Of a DNA stretch of 64,000 nucleotides, positions 40,874 to 50,449 are shown one piece after another (within the stretch, counting starts at the first letter, position 1; each line of letters opens with the position of its first letter). The notes beneath the pieces are model-generated. The model saw only the letters and a program-made list of their open reading frames with translations. It did no database searches and was not told where the DNA came from. The position numbers and the translations under genes were made by a program. Location of the stretch: positions 310,001 through 374,000 of the forward strand of contig NZ_JAKGAO010000004.1 in NCBI RefSeq assembly GCF_021532315.1, written 5' to 3'. The stretch comes from Paenibacillus tarimensis (lineage in GTDB: Bacteria; Bacillota; Bacilli; Paenibacillales; Paenibacillaceae).

Positions 40874-42424
40874 ATGACGAGCGAGCGCAACGAAGTAATC
40901 CGAATGGCAGCCGAGTACAATTTAATACCGATTGCCCGTCATGTCATGGCCGATACCGAAACACCGATCCGGTTATTTCAGCATTTCAGCAAGGAAGACC
41001 ATGCGTTTCTGCTGGAAAGCGTGGAGGGCGGGGTCAAGTGGGCGCGTTATTCCTTTATTGGAACCGATCCATTCATGATGATTCGCGGGAAGAACGGAAG
41101 AATGGTCCTGGAGCGGGAGGGACAAACGTTCGAGCTGAATGATAAGCCTCTGGAATTGTTAAAAGCGCATCTTAGGGCTTACCGCAGTCCTTCGCTTCCC
41201 GATCTGCCGCCCTTTACCGGCGGAGCGATTGGATTTTTCGGATATGATCTCCTTCAATATTATGAGAAGCTGCCGGCCCACCGGATGGATGATATGCAGA
41301 TGAGCGACCTGCAATTTATGTTTTGTGACCAGATCATCGTCTTCGATCATATTAAACAGCAAATTCAGGTGATCGGTAACGTGCATATCCGGGAAGGTGC
41401 TACCGATCTTGAGATCAGTGAAGCGTATGACCGTACGCTGCGACGTATTGAAGCGGTGATCGAGCGGATGCAGCAGCCTGTACCGTACCCTCTTGCAGCC
41501 GGCGGCTCGCCGCCAGAAGACCCCGAGCTCGGTGAGGTGAAGTCCAATCTGAGCAGGCAGCAGTTCCTGAATAATGTGGATAGAGCAAAAGAATACATCC
41601 GGGCAGGGGATATTTTCCAAGTGGTGCTGTCTCAGCGCTTTCATATCGAAACAAGTGTAGATCCGCTGCATGTATATCGGGTGCTTAGAACGATGAATCC
41701 ATCACCTTATATGTACTATCTGAAAATGGAGGACGAGGTGATTGTCGGTACATCACCTGAGGCGCTTGTGAAGGTGGATGGGGATAAGGTGGAGACACGT
41801 CCGATCGCCGGTACACGGCCGCGCGGGCGCACGCCGGAGGAAGATGCTGCTTTGGAGCTGGAACTGCTGGCTGATGAGAAGGAACGGGCTGAGCACTTAA
41901 TGCTTGTGGATCTTGGACGCAATGACATCGGCCGTGTATCCGAGTTCGGAACGGTACGCTGTGATGCTTACATGGAGATCGAACGTTATTCTCATGTCAT
42001 GCATATCGTTTCCAACGTATCAGGCAAGCTTCGCAAGGACAAGGATTTCTTCGATGCCTTCGTGTCCTGCATGCCGGCCGGTACCGTATCTGGCGCACCT
42101 AAGCTGCGGGCAATGGAGATTATCGCAGAGCTGGAGAATGAAGCGCGTGGAGCATATGCGGGCGCCATTGGCTACTTGGGATTCGGCGGCAGCCTGAACA
42201 CCTGCATCACGATCCGGACGATCATATTCAAACATGGCAAAGCCTACGTGCAGGCAGGTGCCGGTATCGTATGGGATTCCGTGCCTGAGAACGAATACAT
42301 GGAGACCGTCAATAAAGCTAAGGCCATGCTTAAAGCAATCCGAACCGCGGAAGCGATGTTCCCGGTTAAGGAAACGAAAGCAGCCGGCAGTATGATAAAC
42401 ATGGATTATTATCATCGGGTATAG
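40874..42424 (+). CDS. trpE: Anthranilate synthase component I
   Basis: This 516-residue subunit converts chorismate to anthranilate with ammonia from a glutaminase partner. The core motifs are clear: LSQRFHIET, NPSPYMYYLKMED, GTSPEALVKVDG, RPIAGTRPRG, and MPAGTVSGAPKLRAMEII. The glutaminase gene trpG is absent from the operon, as in B. subtilis where it sits in the folate operon. ATG at 40874 follows GGAGGG. It is the first gene behind the TRAP-controlled terminator. Confidence 0.96.
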   Translation: MTSERNEVIRMAAEYNLIPIARHVMADTETPIRLFQHFSKEDHAFLLESVEGGVKWARYSFIGTDPFMMIRGKNGRMVLEREGQTFELNDKPLELLKAHLRAYRSPSLPDLPPFTGGAIGFFGYDLLQYYEKLPAHRMDDMQMSDLQFMFCDQIIVFDHIKQQIQVIGNVHIREGATDLEISEAYDRTLRRIEAVIERMQQPVPYPLAAGGSPPEDPELGEVKSNLSRQQFLNNVDRAKEYIRAGDIFQVVLSQRFHIETSVDPLHVYRVLRTMNPSPYMYYLKMEDEVIVGTSPEALVKVDGDKVETRPIAGTRPRGRTPEEDAALELELLADEKERAEHLMLVDLGRNDIGRVSEFGTVRCDAYMEIERYSHVMHIVSNVSGKLRKDKDFFDAFVSCMPAGTVSGAPKLRAMEIIAELENEARGAYAGAIGYLGFGGSLNTCITIRTIIFKHGKAYVQAGAGIVWDSVPENEYMETVNKAKAMLKAIRTAEAMFPVKETKAAGSMINMDYYHRV

Positions 42425-42435
42425 GAGGAATCAAG

Positions 42436-43482
42436 ATGGCGGACACGATTTCGATGCAGCAGGCTTTGCAGCAGCTTGTGGGCGGCAAGGATCTGACACG
42501 TGAGCAGTCCAGGCAGGTTATGAACCTTGTTATGCAGGGCGAGGCAACCCCTGTACAGATAGCCGGCGTTGTTACAGCTCTTCGTATGAAAGGCGAGACG
42601 GAGGAGGAAATTACAGGTTTTGCAGAGGCAATGCGGGCCTGTTCGAACCGCGTAGAGACTGAGCAAGAAGGACTGCTGGATACCTGCGGCACCGGCGGCT
42701 CCGGGATTCATAAATTTAACATCTCCACCGCATCCGCAATTATTGCGGCGGCCGGCGGAGTCCGGGTTGCCAAGCACGGGAATCGTGCTATGTCCGGCAA
42801 GGCCGGAAGCGCGGATGTATTGGAGGCGCTGGGCGTCCAAATAAATCTGACGGCAGACGAGGCTGGAAGATGTCTGGATGACATCGGCATCTGCTTTATG
42901 TTTGCACAGCTGTACCACCCTTCTCTTCGTCATGCTGCGGTTCCCCGCCGCGAGCTTGGTGTCCGGACCATCTTTAATATGCTGGGGCCTTTGACGAATC
43001 CCGCGGGGGCGGACCGCCAGCTGCTCGGCCTATACGACAAGTCACGAACGGAGACGGTGGCAGCTGTTCTGGGCAAATTGGGACTGAAGAGAGCGGTAGT
43101 CGTCAGCAGTCACGATGGTCTGGATGAGATTAGCATTTCGGATGCGACCCAGATTTCCGAGCTGCAGGGCGGTACCGTTAAGACTTATGATATCACGCCA
43201 GAAGAGCTTGGACTCGAGCGGCGGCCAATCGGTGAAGTGCTTGGGGGTGACGCTGCTCGTAATGCTGACATCATCCGGCAGATCTTCGCAGGCGAAGAAC
43301 GGTCTGCATACCGGGATATCGTGCTGGCTAATGCGGGTGCGTGCTTGTATGTCGGAGGGAAGGCCAATTCTCTGCAGGAGGGTGTGCGAGCTGCAGGAGA
43401 GCTGATTGACACGGGCAAAGCGCAGGCTAAGCTGGCTGAATTGATTATGAAGACGGGAGAGTTGACCCATGTTTCTGGATAA
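42436..43482 (+). CDS. trpD: Anthranilate phosphoribosyltransferase
   Basis: This 348-residue enzyme joins anthranilate to PRPP. Visible motifs are DTCGTGGSG near residue 78, KHGNRAMSGKAGSADVLEALG, and FAQLYHPSLRHAAVPRRELGVRT, with the PRPP-binding Gly-rich loop. It starts 11 bases after trpE and overlaps trpC by 14 bases. Confidence 0.96.
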   Translation: MADTISMQQALQQLVGGKDLTREQSRQVMNLVMQGEATPVQIAGVVTALRMKGETEEEITGFAEAMRACSNRVETEQEGLLDTCGTGGSGIHKFNISTASAIIAAAGGVRVAKHGNRAMSGKAGSADVLEALGVQINLTADEAGRCLDDIGICFMFAQLYHPSLRHAAVPRRELGVRTIFNMLGPLTNPAGADRQLLGLYDKSRTETVAAVLGKLGLKRAVVVSSHDGLDEISISDATQISELQGGTVKTYDITPEELGLERRPIGEVLGGDAARNADIIRQIFAGEERSAYRDIVLANAGACLYVGGKANSLQEGVRAAGELIDTGKAQAKLAELIMKTGELTHVSG

Positions 43483-44263
43483 AATCGTAGCCGCCAAGCG
43501 GCATGAAGTTGAACTGCTGACTGAGTCCTTTTCCTTACCGGAAATCGAACGGAAGATTACCGGCATGCCGGCGTGCAAAGGCTTTGAGCAAGCGCTAAGG
43601 TCCCGGCGTAACCGTCTAATGGGACTGATAGCCGAGGTGAAGAAGGCATCGCCCTCCAAAGGCCTGATCCGCGAGGATTTTCACCCGGTGGAGCTTGCGA
43701 AGACTTATGAGGAAGCAGGGGCGGACTGTATCTCTGTGCTGACGGACACCGATTTTTTTCAAGGCTCGAACGATTATCTGAGCGAGGTTCGCAAGCATGT
43801 GCAGGTTCCGCTGCTTCGTAAGGATTTTACGATCGATTACCGGCAAATCTATGAGGCCCGGGTAATCGGAGCAGATGCTGTTCTGCTGATTGCTGCAATT
43901 CTTACAGCGAGCCAGATAGACGAATATATCGATTTGGCCCGCTCTCTTGGTATGGATGTGCTCGTTGAAGTCCATAACCGGCAGGAGCTGGAATCCATTC
44001 TGGAGCTTGGCAAGGCGACACTGATAGGCGTTAATAACCGGAACTTAAAGACATTCGAGACCGATTTGGCCGTTACGGAAGCGCTGGCGGAATTGGTTCC
44101 TGAGCATGCCCTTCTGATCAGCGAAAGCGGCATTGGCGGGCCGGCTGATATCGATTATCTGGCTGGTGTGGGAGCGCAGGGCGTGCTGGTAGGTGAGCAT
44201 TTTATGCGTCAGCCGAATGTCGGGGAAGCTGTACATAAGCTGCTGGGACCGGTGAAAACGTAA
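43469..44263 (+). CDS. trpC: Indole-3-glycerol phosphate synthase
   Basis: This 264-residue TIM-barrel enzyme closes the indole ring. Characteristic elements: IAEVKKASPSKGLI (catalytic Lys), ISVLTDTDFFQGS, LLRKDFTIDYRQIYEA, IGVNNRNLKTFE, and LISESGIGGPADI. It overlaps trpD by 14 bases, and its TAA shares one base with the trpF start (TAATG). Confidence 0.97.
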   Translation: MFLDKIVAAKRHEVELLTESFSLPEIERKITGMPACKGFEQALRSRRNRLMGLIAEVKKASPSKGLIREDFHPVELAKTYEEAGADCISVLTDTDFFQGSNDYLSEVRKHVQVPLLRKDFTIDYRQIYEARVIGADAVLLIAAILTASQIDEYIDLARSLGMDVLVEVHNRQELESILELGKATLIGVNNRNLKTFETDLAVTEALAELVPEHALLISESGIGGPADIDYLAGVGAQGVLVGEHFMRQPNVGEAVHKLLGPVKT

Positions 44264-44925
44264 TGACCACGCGCATCAAGATATGCGGACTTAAAGACAG
44301 CAGTACAGTATGGCAGATGAACGGCCTGCCGGTAAGCGAGATCGGACTTGTTTTTGCGAAGAGCAAGAGACAGGTCACCGTAGAGCAGGCAGCGGAGCTG
44401 ATTGCGGCAGCTGCAGCCATAACAGGCGCAGGGAGCAGGCGTCCACGGATGGTTGGCGTCTTCGTTAATGCGACCACGGAGGAGCTGGACAAGCTGCTCC
44501 CGGCTGCCCCTCTGGATGTTGTTCAGCTGCACGGGCAGGAATCGCCGGAACTATGCCGAACCATTAAGGGCAGGTACGATGTAGAGGTTTGGAAAGTATT
44601 TGCTGTTGCTCCCCATGAAGATCAGAACGCCGCAATGAGGAAGCTTGAGCCTTATGCAGGAACGGTAGACGCGTTCTTAATTGATACAGCGGGAGGCGGA
44701 ACGGGCGAAGCATTCGACTGGACGGTTATCGACGGCTATAAGGAGGCAGCTGCTCAAATCGGCGTACCTCTGTATGTGGCAGGCGGTCTGCATCCAGACA
44801 ACGTAGGTGAGCTTGTTCAGAGCTACAGGCCGGATGGCGTGGATGTATCAAGCGGAGTAGAAACGGATGGCGTGAAGGATATTGCCAAAATAAAAGCTTT
44901 TGTGGAAAGGGTGGCTACAGCATGA
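44263..44925 (+). CDS. trpF: Phosphoribosylanthranilate isomerase
   Basis: This 220-residue TIM-barrel enzyme carries out the Amadori rearrangement before the TrpC step. Motifs are [11 protein letters not shown] with the catalytic Cys, [34 protein letters not shown] with the catalytic Asp, and [24 protein letters not shown]. It is coupled to trpC by TAATG and to trpB by ATGA. Confidence 0.95.
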   Translation: MTTRIKICGLKDSSTVWQMNGLPVSEIGLVFAKSKRQVTVEQAAELIAAAAAITGAGSRRPRMVGVFVNATTEELDKLLPAAPLDVVQLHGQESPELCRTIKGRYDVEVWKVFAVAPHEDQNAAMRKLEPYAGTVDAFLIDTAGGGTGEAFDWTVIDGYKEAAAQIGVPLYVAGGLHPDNVGELVQSYRPDGVDVSSGVETDGVKDIAKIKAFVERVATA

Positions 44926-46127
44926 ATCAAGTTCCTGATCAGCAGGGGCGTTTCGGAAAGTTTGGCGGACGATATGTTCCGGAAACCTTAATGAACGCAC
45001 TCCTTGAGCTGGAGGAGGCCTATCAGCATTATTCTAAGGATCCTGATTTTATTCGTGAGGTCCGCTACCTCCTGAATAAGTATTCGGGCCGGCCGACCTC
45101 GCTTTATTACGCTGAACGGCTCACCAAGCATCTTGGCGGCGCCAAGATATACTTGAAGCGGGAAGATTTAAACCATACAGGCGCGCACAAAATCAACAAT
45201 ACGATTGGACAGGGCGTGCTGGCAAAGAGGATGGGTAAAACCAAGATTATCGCTGAAACAGGCGCAGGGCAGCATGGTGTTGCCTCAGCAACGGTAGCAG
45301 CGCTGCTGGGTATGGAATGCAAGGTCTTCATGGGGGAGGAGGATACAAAGCGGCAGCAGCTGAATGTATTCCGGATGAATCTGCTCGGAGCAGAGGTAGT
45401 GCCTGTTACCTCGGGAACGCGCACGCTTAAGGATGCCTGCAATGAGACGCTGCGGTACTGGGTAAGCCATGTCGAGGATACCTATTATATACTTGGTTCT
45501 GTAACAGGACCGCATCCCTATCCGATGATGGTCCGTGACTTCCAGCGCGTTATCGGTGACGAGACAAGAGAGCAGATTGTGGAGGCGGAAGGCAAGCTTC
45601 CTGATTACGTGGTCGCGGCAGTCGGCGGCGGAAGCAACGCGATAGGCATATTTTATCCGTTCGTGGGTGATGAATCGGTTCGTCTCCTTGGTGTAGAAGC
45701 CGCAGGGCGAGGGGTGGAGACACTAGAGCATGCTGCAACAATGACCAAGGGCAAGCATGGTGTATTCCAAGGATCGCTAAGCTACGTGCTGCAGGATGAA
45801 TATGGACAGGTCCAGCCTGCTCACTCCATCTCGGCAGGGCTTGATTATCCGGGAATCGGGCCTGAGCATGCTTATCTGAAGGACACGGGACGCGCTGAAT
45901 ATGTACCGATTACAGACGCCGAAGCGCTGGAGGCTCTCCAGCTGCTATCACGCACTGAGGGGATTATTCCTGCGCTCGAATCGGCGCATGCGGTTGCCCA
46001 GACGATGAAGCTTGCACCGACGCTGGATAGTGACAAGGTTATTGTCATCAGCTTGTCGGGCCGTGGCGATAAGGATGTTGAGTCCATTATGCATTATCTC
46101 GGAGGTGAACCCGGTGAATCGCATTGA
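44922..46127 (+). CDS. trpB: Tryptophan synthase beta chain
   Basis: This 401-residue PLP enzyme joins indole to serine. The PLP Lys is in [10 protein letters not shown] (about residue 86); other motifs are [21 protein letters not shown] (PLP phosphate binding) and SGRGDKDVE at the C-terminus. It starts within the end of trpF and overlaps trpA by 14 bases, as is usual for subunits made in equal amounts. Confidence 0.97.
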   Translation: MNQVPDQQGRFGKFGGRYVPETLMNALLELEEAYQHYSKDPDFIREVRYLLNKYSGRPTSLYYAERLTKHLGGAKIYLKREDLNHTGAHKINNTIGQGVLAKRMGKTKIIAETGAGQHGVASATVAALLGMECKVFMGEEDTKRQQLNVFRMNLLGAEVVPVTSGTRTLKDACNETLRYWVSHVEDTYYILGSVTGPHPYPMMVRDFQRVIGDETREQIVEAEGKLPDYVVAAVGGGSNAIGIFYPFVGDESVRLLGVEAAGRGVETLEHAATMTKGKHGVFQGSLSYVLQDEYGQVQPAHSISAGLDYPGIGPEHAYLKDTGRAEYVPITDAEALEALQLLSRTEGIIPALESAHAVAQTMKLAPTLDSDKVIVISLSGRGDKDVESIMHYLGGEPGESH

Positions 46128-46920
46128 CCAGGTGTTTGAGGAACTGAGGGCAAGCGGTTCAACCGCGCTGATCCCTTTCATTACAATGGGTGATCCGGAC
46201 ATCCGTACATCCGTCGATATTATCAAGACACTGGTTCAGGCAGGCGCGGATATGATTGAGCTGGGCGTGCCTTACTCAGATCCGCTGGCTGACGGGCCGG
46301 TAATTCAGCGTGCATCGGAGAGGGCACTCCGCCACCGTATTTCGATTGTGGACTGCATCCAGGTAGCTGAGGATGCACGTAATGCAGGAGCGGATGTGCC
46401 GTTTATCCTGTTCACCTATTATAATCCGGTGCTTCAGCTGGGCCTTGAACGATTCTTCGAGCTGATCACCAGCAAAGGCATTAGCGGACTTATTATTCCC
46501 GACCTTCCGATTGAAGAGGATGAGGAAATGCGCGGACTTGCCGAGCAGGCGGGCATCCACCTTATCCCGCTTGTTGCCCCGACCTCTCATGACAGAGTGA
46601 AACGGATAGCCGCTAAAGCGAGAGGATTCGTGTATTGCGTATCCTCGCTAGGGGTAACCGGTGTACGATCTGATTTCCATGCGGGCATTGATGAATTTCT
46701 GCAGTCAGTCCGGGAAGCGGCTTCCGTTCCAATCGCGGTCGGGTTCGGCATCTCCAGCAGAGAGCAGGTGGAGCGCTTTGCCGAGCAGGCTGACGGCGTC
46801 ATAGTGGGCAGCGCTATCGTGCGGAAGATCGAAGAGGCATTGCCGCTGCTGGCTGAACCAGACCGCAGGGAAGAAGGCCTGCAGTATATTCATGACTATG
46901 TAAGAGATCTGAAAGCTTAA
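46114..46920 (+). CDS. trpA: Tryptophan synthase alpha chain
   Basis: This 268-residue TIM-barrel subunit cleaves indole-glycerol phosphate to indole. Catalytic Glu is in [16 protein letters not shown], the Asp in [11 protein letters not shown], and the flexible-loop [11 protein letters not shown] is present. The ORF is open much further upstream inside trpB, but GTG at 46114, 8 bases after GGAGG, gives the normal length. A terminator follows the gene, yet hisC is close behind. Confidence 0.95.
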   Translation: MNRIDQVFEELRASGSTALIPFITMGDPDIRTSVDIIKTLVQAGADMIELGVPYSDPLADGPVIQRASERALRHRISIVDCIQVAEDARNAGADVPFILFTYYNPVLQLGLERFFELITSKGISGLIIPDLPIEEDEEMRGLAEQAGIHLIPLVAPTSHDRVKRIAAKARGFVYCVSSLGVTGVRSDFHAGIDEFLQSVREAASVPIAVGFGISSREQVERFAEQADGVIVGSAIVRKIEEALPLLAEPDRREEGLQYIHDYVRDLKA

Positions 46921-46937
46921 GTCATTCACGCTTTACT

Positions 46938-46975
46938 AGAGCTCTGCCGTATACCGGCAGGGCTCTTTGGTTCTT
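46938..46975 (+). terminator. Weak terminator between trpA and hisC
   Basis: GAGCTCTGCCG pairs with CGGCAGGGCTC around a short loop, followed by the imperfect run TTTGGTTCTT. It may allow readthrough to hisC. Confidence 0.6.
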
Positions 46976-47058
46976 GATGAATGGCAGGGGATATGAGACA
47001 ATGTTCATTAAATGCTAAACGAGTAAGTCTATTGGATAAATTGGATGAGGTGAACGCC

Positions 47059-48156
47059 GTGCAGCCGAAAAGCAATATTGTACATCTTCCGGTCTATCAG
47101 CCGGGAAAACCGATTGAAGAGGTTAAGAGAGAGCTAGGCCTTACCGAGGTTATAAAACTTGCATCAAACGAAAATCCGTTTGGCTGCTCTGAGCAGGCGA
47201 AGCAGGCCATTATGTCGGAGCTCGATAACACAAGCTTATACCCTGACGGGGGGGCGGTAGCTTTAACACAGACGCTTGCCGAGCATCTGGGCGTGAGTGG
47301 CGACCAACTGATCTTCGGCGCGGGGTCAGACGAGGTGATCTTGATGATTGCCCGTGCGTTTCTCGTAAAGGGTGACGAAACCGTGATGGCGGACGAGACC
47401 TTCCCGCAGTACAAGCATAATGCAGAGATTGAGCATGCTACGATTGTGGAAGTGCCGCTGAGAGACGGGAAGCATGACCTGCCAGCCATGCTGGCCAAAG
47501 TGAACGAGCGGACTAAAATTATATGGATCTGTAATCCTAATAATCCGACGGGAACAATCGTGACAAGGGAGGAGCTGGACGCATTCCTGTCCGAGGTTCC
47601 ACCTCATGTTCTGGTTATTCTGGATGAAGCGTATTGTGAATATATTGGCGATCCATCCTACCCGGATGGCGTAGATTATGTGAAGCAGTATAAGAATGTC
47701 ATTGCTCTTCGGACGTTCTCTAAGATTTATGGACTGGCGTCTCTGCGTATTGGTTATGGTATCGGACATCCTGAGGTAATCCGGTACGTTAATCAAGTGC
47801 GCGAGCCCTTTAATACAACGCGGTATGCTCAGGCAGCAGCAAGAGCTTCCATCCTGGACACAGCTTTCATTGACAGCTGCCGTGAGCGGAATGCTGAGGG
47901 GCTGCAGTACCTCAAGGAGCAGTTTGACCGGCTGGGGCTTTCCTATTTTGAGCCGTATGGCAACTTCGTAATGGTAGATGTCAAGCAGCCGTCCCAGGCT
48001 GTATTTGACGGGCTGCTGCGCAAGGGTATTATAGCACGAGCCCGCTGGACGTATTACCCGACACATATACGTATTACAGTCGGAAGCAGGGAGCAGAACG
48101 AGAAATTCATCCAGGCACTGGAGCAGGTGCTGCAGGAACTGGCGGTGCAAAGTTGA
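47059..48156 (+). CDS. hisC: Histidinol-phosphate/aromatic aminotransferase
   Basis: This 365-residue class I/II PLP aminotransferase serves histidine synthesis and, in Bacillus, also tyrosine and phenylalanine formation, which explains its place in the aromatic operon. Motifs include LASNENPFG, GAGSDEVI, NPNNPTGT, DEAYCEY and the PLP-Lys region FSKIYGLASLRIGY. The GTG at 47059 after ATGAGGTG gives the usual N-terminus; the frame extends upstream to 46981 without a good site. Confidence 0.93.
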   Translation: MQPKSNIVHLPVYQPGKPIEEVKRELGLTEVIKLASNENPFGCSEQAKQAIMSELDNTSLYPDGGAVALTQTLAEHLGVSGDQLIFGAGSDEVILMIARAFLVKGDETVMADETFPQYKHNAEIEHATIVEVPLRDGKHDLPAMLAKVNERTKIIWICNPNNPTGTIVTREELDAFLSEVPPHVLVILDEAYCEYIGDPSYPDGVDYVKQYKNVIALRTFSKIYGLASLRIGYGIGHPEVIRYVNQVREPFNTTRYAQAAARASILDTAFIDSCRERNAEGLQYLKEQFDRLGLSYFEPYGNFVMVDVKQPSQAVFDGLLRKGIIARARWTYYPTHIRITVGSREQNEKFIQALEQVLQELAVQS

Positions 48157-48160
48157 TATT

Positions 48161-49252
48161 ATGACTAAAATTGCGATATTCGGCGTCGGCCTGATCGGCG
48201 GATCGCTGGCATTATGCTTTAAAGGCAAGCCTGGGCTGCATGTGGTTGGCCATTCGGTCCGCCCAGAATCAGTCCGCAAATATTTGGACAGGGGGGTCGT
48301 CGATGAGGCGACCACCAAATTGGAGGAAGCAGCGGCGGATGCCGATTTTATTTTCCTCTGTGTACCGGTAGGCAGTTTGGAGACCTATATGGAAGCGATA
48401 TGCACTCTACCGCTTAAGAAGGGGTGCATTATTACCGATGTAGGAAGCACAAAGGCCAGTGTAGCGAAGAGGGCGCGGACGATGGACTTGAACGGAGCAG
48501 TATTTATAGGGGGGCATCCGATGGCCGGGTCCGAACGCTCGGGTGTTGAAGCGGCCAGTTCCCACTTGTTTGAGAATGCCTATTATGTCCTTACACCCGA
48601 CAGCAGCACCCCTCAGGAGGCAGTTGACCGGCTGACTGGGCTTCTTCAGCATACAGGCGCTCATATTGTACATGTGGAAGCGGGAGAGCACGATGAAATT
48701 GTCGGTGCGATTAGCCATCTGCCCCATATAATCGCGGTTGCACTTGTGAACCAGGTAAGGGGCTATAGCGAACACAACGACCTTTATCAGGCGCTTGCTG
48801 CCGGGGGCTTCCGGGATATTACGCGTATTGCATCCAGTGATCCTGTCGTGTGGCGGGATATTCTTATTAACAACCGGACGGTTCTGTTAAAGCTGCTTAA
48901 GGAGTGGAGGGCGAATACAGAGCAGTTTATGCACATTCTGGAGGAGGGCAACGAGACTTTAATCGAAGAAGCATTCCGGACAGCAGGAGAATTTCGCGAA
49001 GGACTCCCAGAACGCCGTAAAGGCATGATAAGAGCCTTATACGAGTGCTATATTGACGTTCCTGACCATCCGGGAATCATAGGGCGGATTGCGACAGAGC
49101 TTGGCAAGCACCGGATCAATCTGAGTAATCTGCAAATTATTGAGAGCAGGGAAGATGTCCCTGGCACGCTGCGTTTATCGTTCCGCAAGCAGGAGGAGCT
49201 GGACAGGGCGGTGCGTTTACTCGAGTCATTAGAGTTCAAGGTGCATTTTTAA
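48161..49252 (+). CDS. tyrA: Prephenate dehydrogenase with ACT domain
   Basis: This 363-residue enzyme oxidatively decarboxylates prephenate towards tyrosine. It has the NAD loop GVGLIGGSLAL (about residues 7-17), DVGSTKASV, GGHPMAGSERSG with the catalytic His, and AISHLPHIIAVAL. A C-terminal ACT domain (about 291 onward, DVPDHPGIIGRIATELG) probably senses tyrosine. The ribosome site is weak. In Bacillus aroE (EPSP synthase) follows; here it does not. Confidence 0.94.
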   Translation: MTKIAIFGVGLIGGSLALCFKGKPGLHVVGHSVRPESVRKYLDRGVVDEATTKLEEAAADADFIFLCVPVGSLETYMEAICTLPLKKGCIITDVGSTKASVAKRARTMDLNGAVFIGGHPMAGSERSGVEAASSHLFENAYYVLTPDSSTPQEAVDRLTGLLQHTGAHIVHVEAGEHDEIVGAISHLPHIIAVALVNQVRGYSEHNDLYQALAAGGFRDITRIASSDPVVWRDILINNRTVLLKLLKEWRANTEQFMHILEEGNETLIEEAFRTAGEFREGLPERRKGMIRALYECYIDVPDHPGIIGRIATELGKHRINLSNLQIIESREDVPGTLRLSFRKQEELDRAVRLLESLEFKVHF

Positions 49253-49268
49253 AAAATAATATACGAAA

Positions 49269-49305
49269 AATGAAAACGGATACTTGACAGAATGAAAACG
49301 GATAC
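49269..49305 (+). repeat. Two 15-bp direct repeats flanking a -35 box
   Basis: AATGAAAACGGATAC occurs exactly at 49269-49283 and 49291-49305, 22 bp apart start to start (two helical turns). The -35 box TTGACA lies between them. This looks like a tandem operator for a regulator. Confidence 0.8.
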
Positions 49306-49312
49306 ATATAAT
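49284..49312 (+). promoter_or_regulatory. Perfect sigma-A promoter for a short transcript
   Basis: TTGACA and TATAAT, both consensus, are 17 bases apart. The predicted start is near 49319, only about 80 bases before a strong terminator. Confidence 0.88.
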
Positions 49313-49318
49313 AAAAGT

Positions 49319-49398
49319 ACAGTATGGTTTCTCTCCACTCCTATCCAAATCATTCGCACTTAGTCGTGCAGCCACCCGTAATCGGGTGGTTTTTTTTT
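49319..49398 (+). ncRNA. Candidate 80-nt small RNA
   Basis: The span between a consensus promoter and a strong terminator holds no ORF with a ribosome site. The 5' part is pyrimidine-rich and probably unpaired (CTCTCCACTCCTATCC, containing CTCCT, complementary to AGGAG); the middle has a small GCAC/GTGC stem; the end is CCACCCG-TAAT-CGGGTGG plus nine T. C-rich single-stranded stretches that pair with ribosome sites are typical of trans-acting sRNAs such as FsrA and RoxS. The alternative is a leader with attenuator for the downstream sigma-factor operon. Confidence 0.55.
49372..49398 (+). terminator. Strong terminator of the short transcript
   Basis: CCACCCG and CGGGTGG pair around TAAT, followed by nine T. 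It may also end tyrA transcripts. Confidence 0.93.
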
Positions 49399-49670
49399 GT
49401 GTTCATAATAAGAGTGATTGGACATCTCCTAATAGGCATATTACCATGAAGATAGGCTTAGGTAATTTCTCTTGGCCGTCAGATTCTTGTACGTATAACA
49501 CAGTATCGACAAATTCTGAGGTCAAAAGTTGGTAAATTTTAATTTATCCTTTGATTGAAGCTGTGTTAGAATATTCATATGCTTTGTAAAAAACTGGCGA
49601 TCATCGAAAATTGTCGAATGTGGCAGGGATTTTGATGATCAACTCGAAACCATAAGGAAGTATAACTATA
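49399..49670 (+). other. AT-rich intergenic region without an assignable gene
   Basis: This stretch is more AT-rich than its surroundings. The only clear structure is an imperfect stem of about 11 bp: GATCATCGAAAA (49599-49610) with TTTTGATGATC (49630-49640). I see no ORF with a good ribosome site. Confidence 0.5.
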
Positions 49671-49856
49671 TTGGAGCCTTTCATATGCTGTATAGATTTG
49701 CTAGACGGCAAGCAATGGTTGAGTAGCGGAAAAGAAATCATTATTCGTTATGATAATTTATTAATATTCAGCGAAACTTTTTACTCTCCGGTAGGTACAA
49801 TGTGTATACCGTACTGGGGAGCTAACTCCGAAAGCCAAGGAGGGTCGCTTGCATGA
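49671..49856 (+). CDS. Doubtful 61-codon ORF before the sigma-factor gene
   Basis: A TTG-started frame ends as ATGA in the start of the sigma gene. The peptide has no recognisable domain and the ribosome site (AAGGAAG, 13 bases away) is poor. A candidate ECF promoter lies inside it. It could be a coupling peptide or chance. Confidence 0.2.
   Translation: MEPFICCIDLLDGKQWLSSGKEIIIRYDNLLIFSETFYSPVGTMCIPYWGANSESQGGSLA
49773..49800 (+). promoter_or_regulatory. Possible ECF-type autoregulatory promoter
   Basis: GAAAC (49773-49777) and GTACAA, 17 bases apart, resemble ECF -35 and -10 elements. It would give a leader of about 45 bases before the sigma gene. The -10 is weak. Confidence 0.3.
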
Positions 49857-50449
49857 CCGACTCCCAGTTGATACGAGAAATAAAGGACGGCAACGTACAG
49901 CTATATTCGGAATTAATGCGGCGATACCAACGAAAGATAATGGCTTTCATACTGCATATGCTGAAGGGGGCAGGACTCGAGCCGTTGGCTGAGGATCTTT
50001 GCTCCGAAACATTCTATAAGGCATATCGCAGTCTGCATTCCTTTCGGGAAGGAGACGCATCCTATTCCACATGGTTGTATACAATCGCAAGAAATACCGT
50101 ACTCAGCGAGCTCCGCAAGCAGAAAAGTGGAAATGTATCACTTGACGAATCCGGTTACGTGCCCGTAGCGTCGGCTGATACGATACCGGAATACAAGCTT
50201 CTGCAAAATGAGCGGATGGGACTGGTACGTAAGGCGATTAATAACCTCCCGGAGAAGCAGCGCTCGGCCCTGATCCTGCGCGAGTACGATCAGCTCGATT
50301 ATCAGGAGATTGCCTCCATATTGGGCCAGACAGTCAGCTCGGTAAAATCATTACTGTTCCGGGCCAGAGCCAGTGTCAAGACGCAGCTTGAGCCGTACTT
50401 TGGGGATTCGCCGATCCTGGAAGAATACGAGGGGATGAAGGCGCAATGA
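49853..50449 (+). CDS. ECF-type RNA polymerase sigma factor
   Basis: This 198-residue protein has sigma region 2 (YQRKIMAFILHML, AEDLCSETFYKAYRSLHSF, STWLYTIARNTVLSELRK) and region 4 (NLPEKQRSALILREYDQLDYQEIASILGQTVSSVKSLLFRAR cut into shorter motifs: the helix-turn-helix is DYQEIASILGQTVSSVKSL). ATG at 49853 has AAGGAGG 10 bases upstream. It overlaps the anti-sigma gene by ATGA, as sigma/anti-sigma pairs do. The regulon and signal are unknown; its sequence does not let me name it SigX, SigW or other. Confidence 0.92.
   Translation: MTDSQLIREIKDGNVQLYSELMRRYQRKIMAFILHMLKGAGLEPLAEDLCSETFYKAYRSLHSFREGDASYSTWLYTIARNTVLSELRKQKSGNVSLDESGYVPVASADTIPEYKLLQNERMGLVRKAINNLPEKQRSALILREYDQLDYQEIASILGQTVSSVKSLLFRARASVKTQLEPYFGDSPILEEYEGMKAQ

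Noticed and set aside
40762-41142. Leader peptide or ORF running from the trp leader into trpE
   Set aside because: It has no Trp codon cluster, runs in another frame across trpE, and trp control by TRAP is well supported instead.
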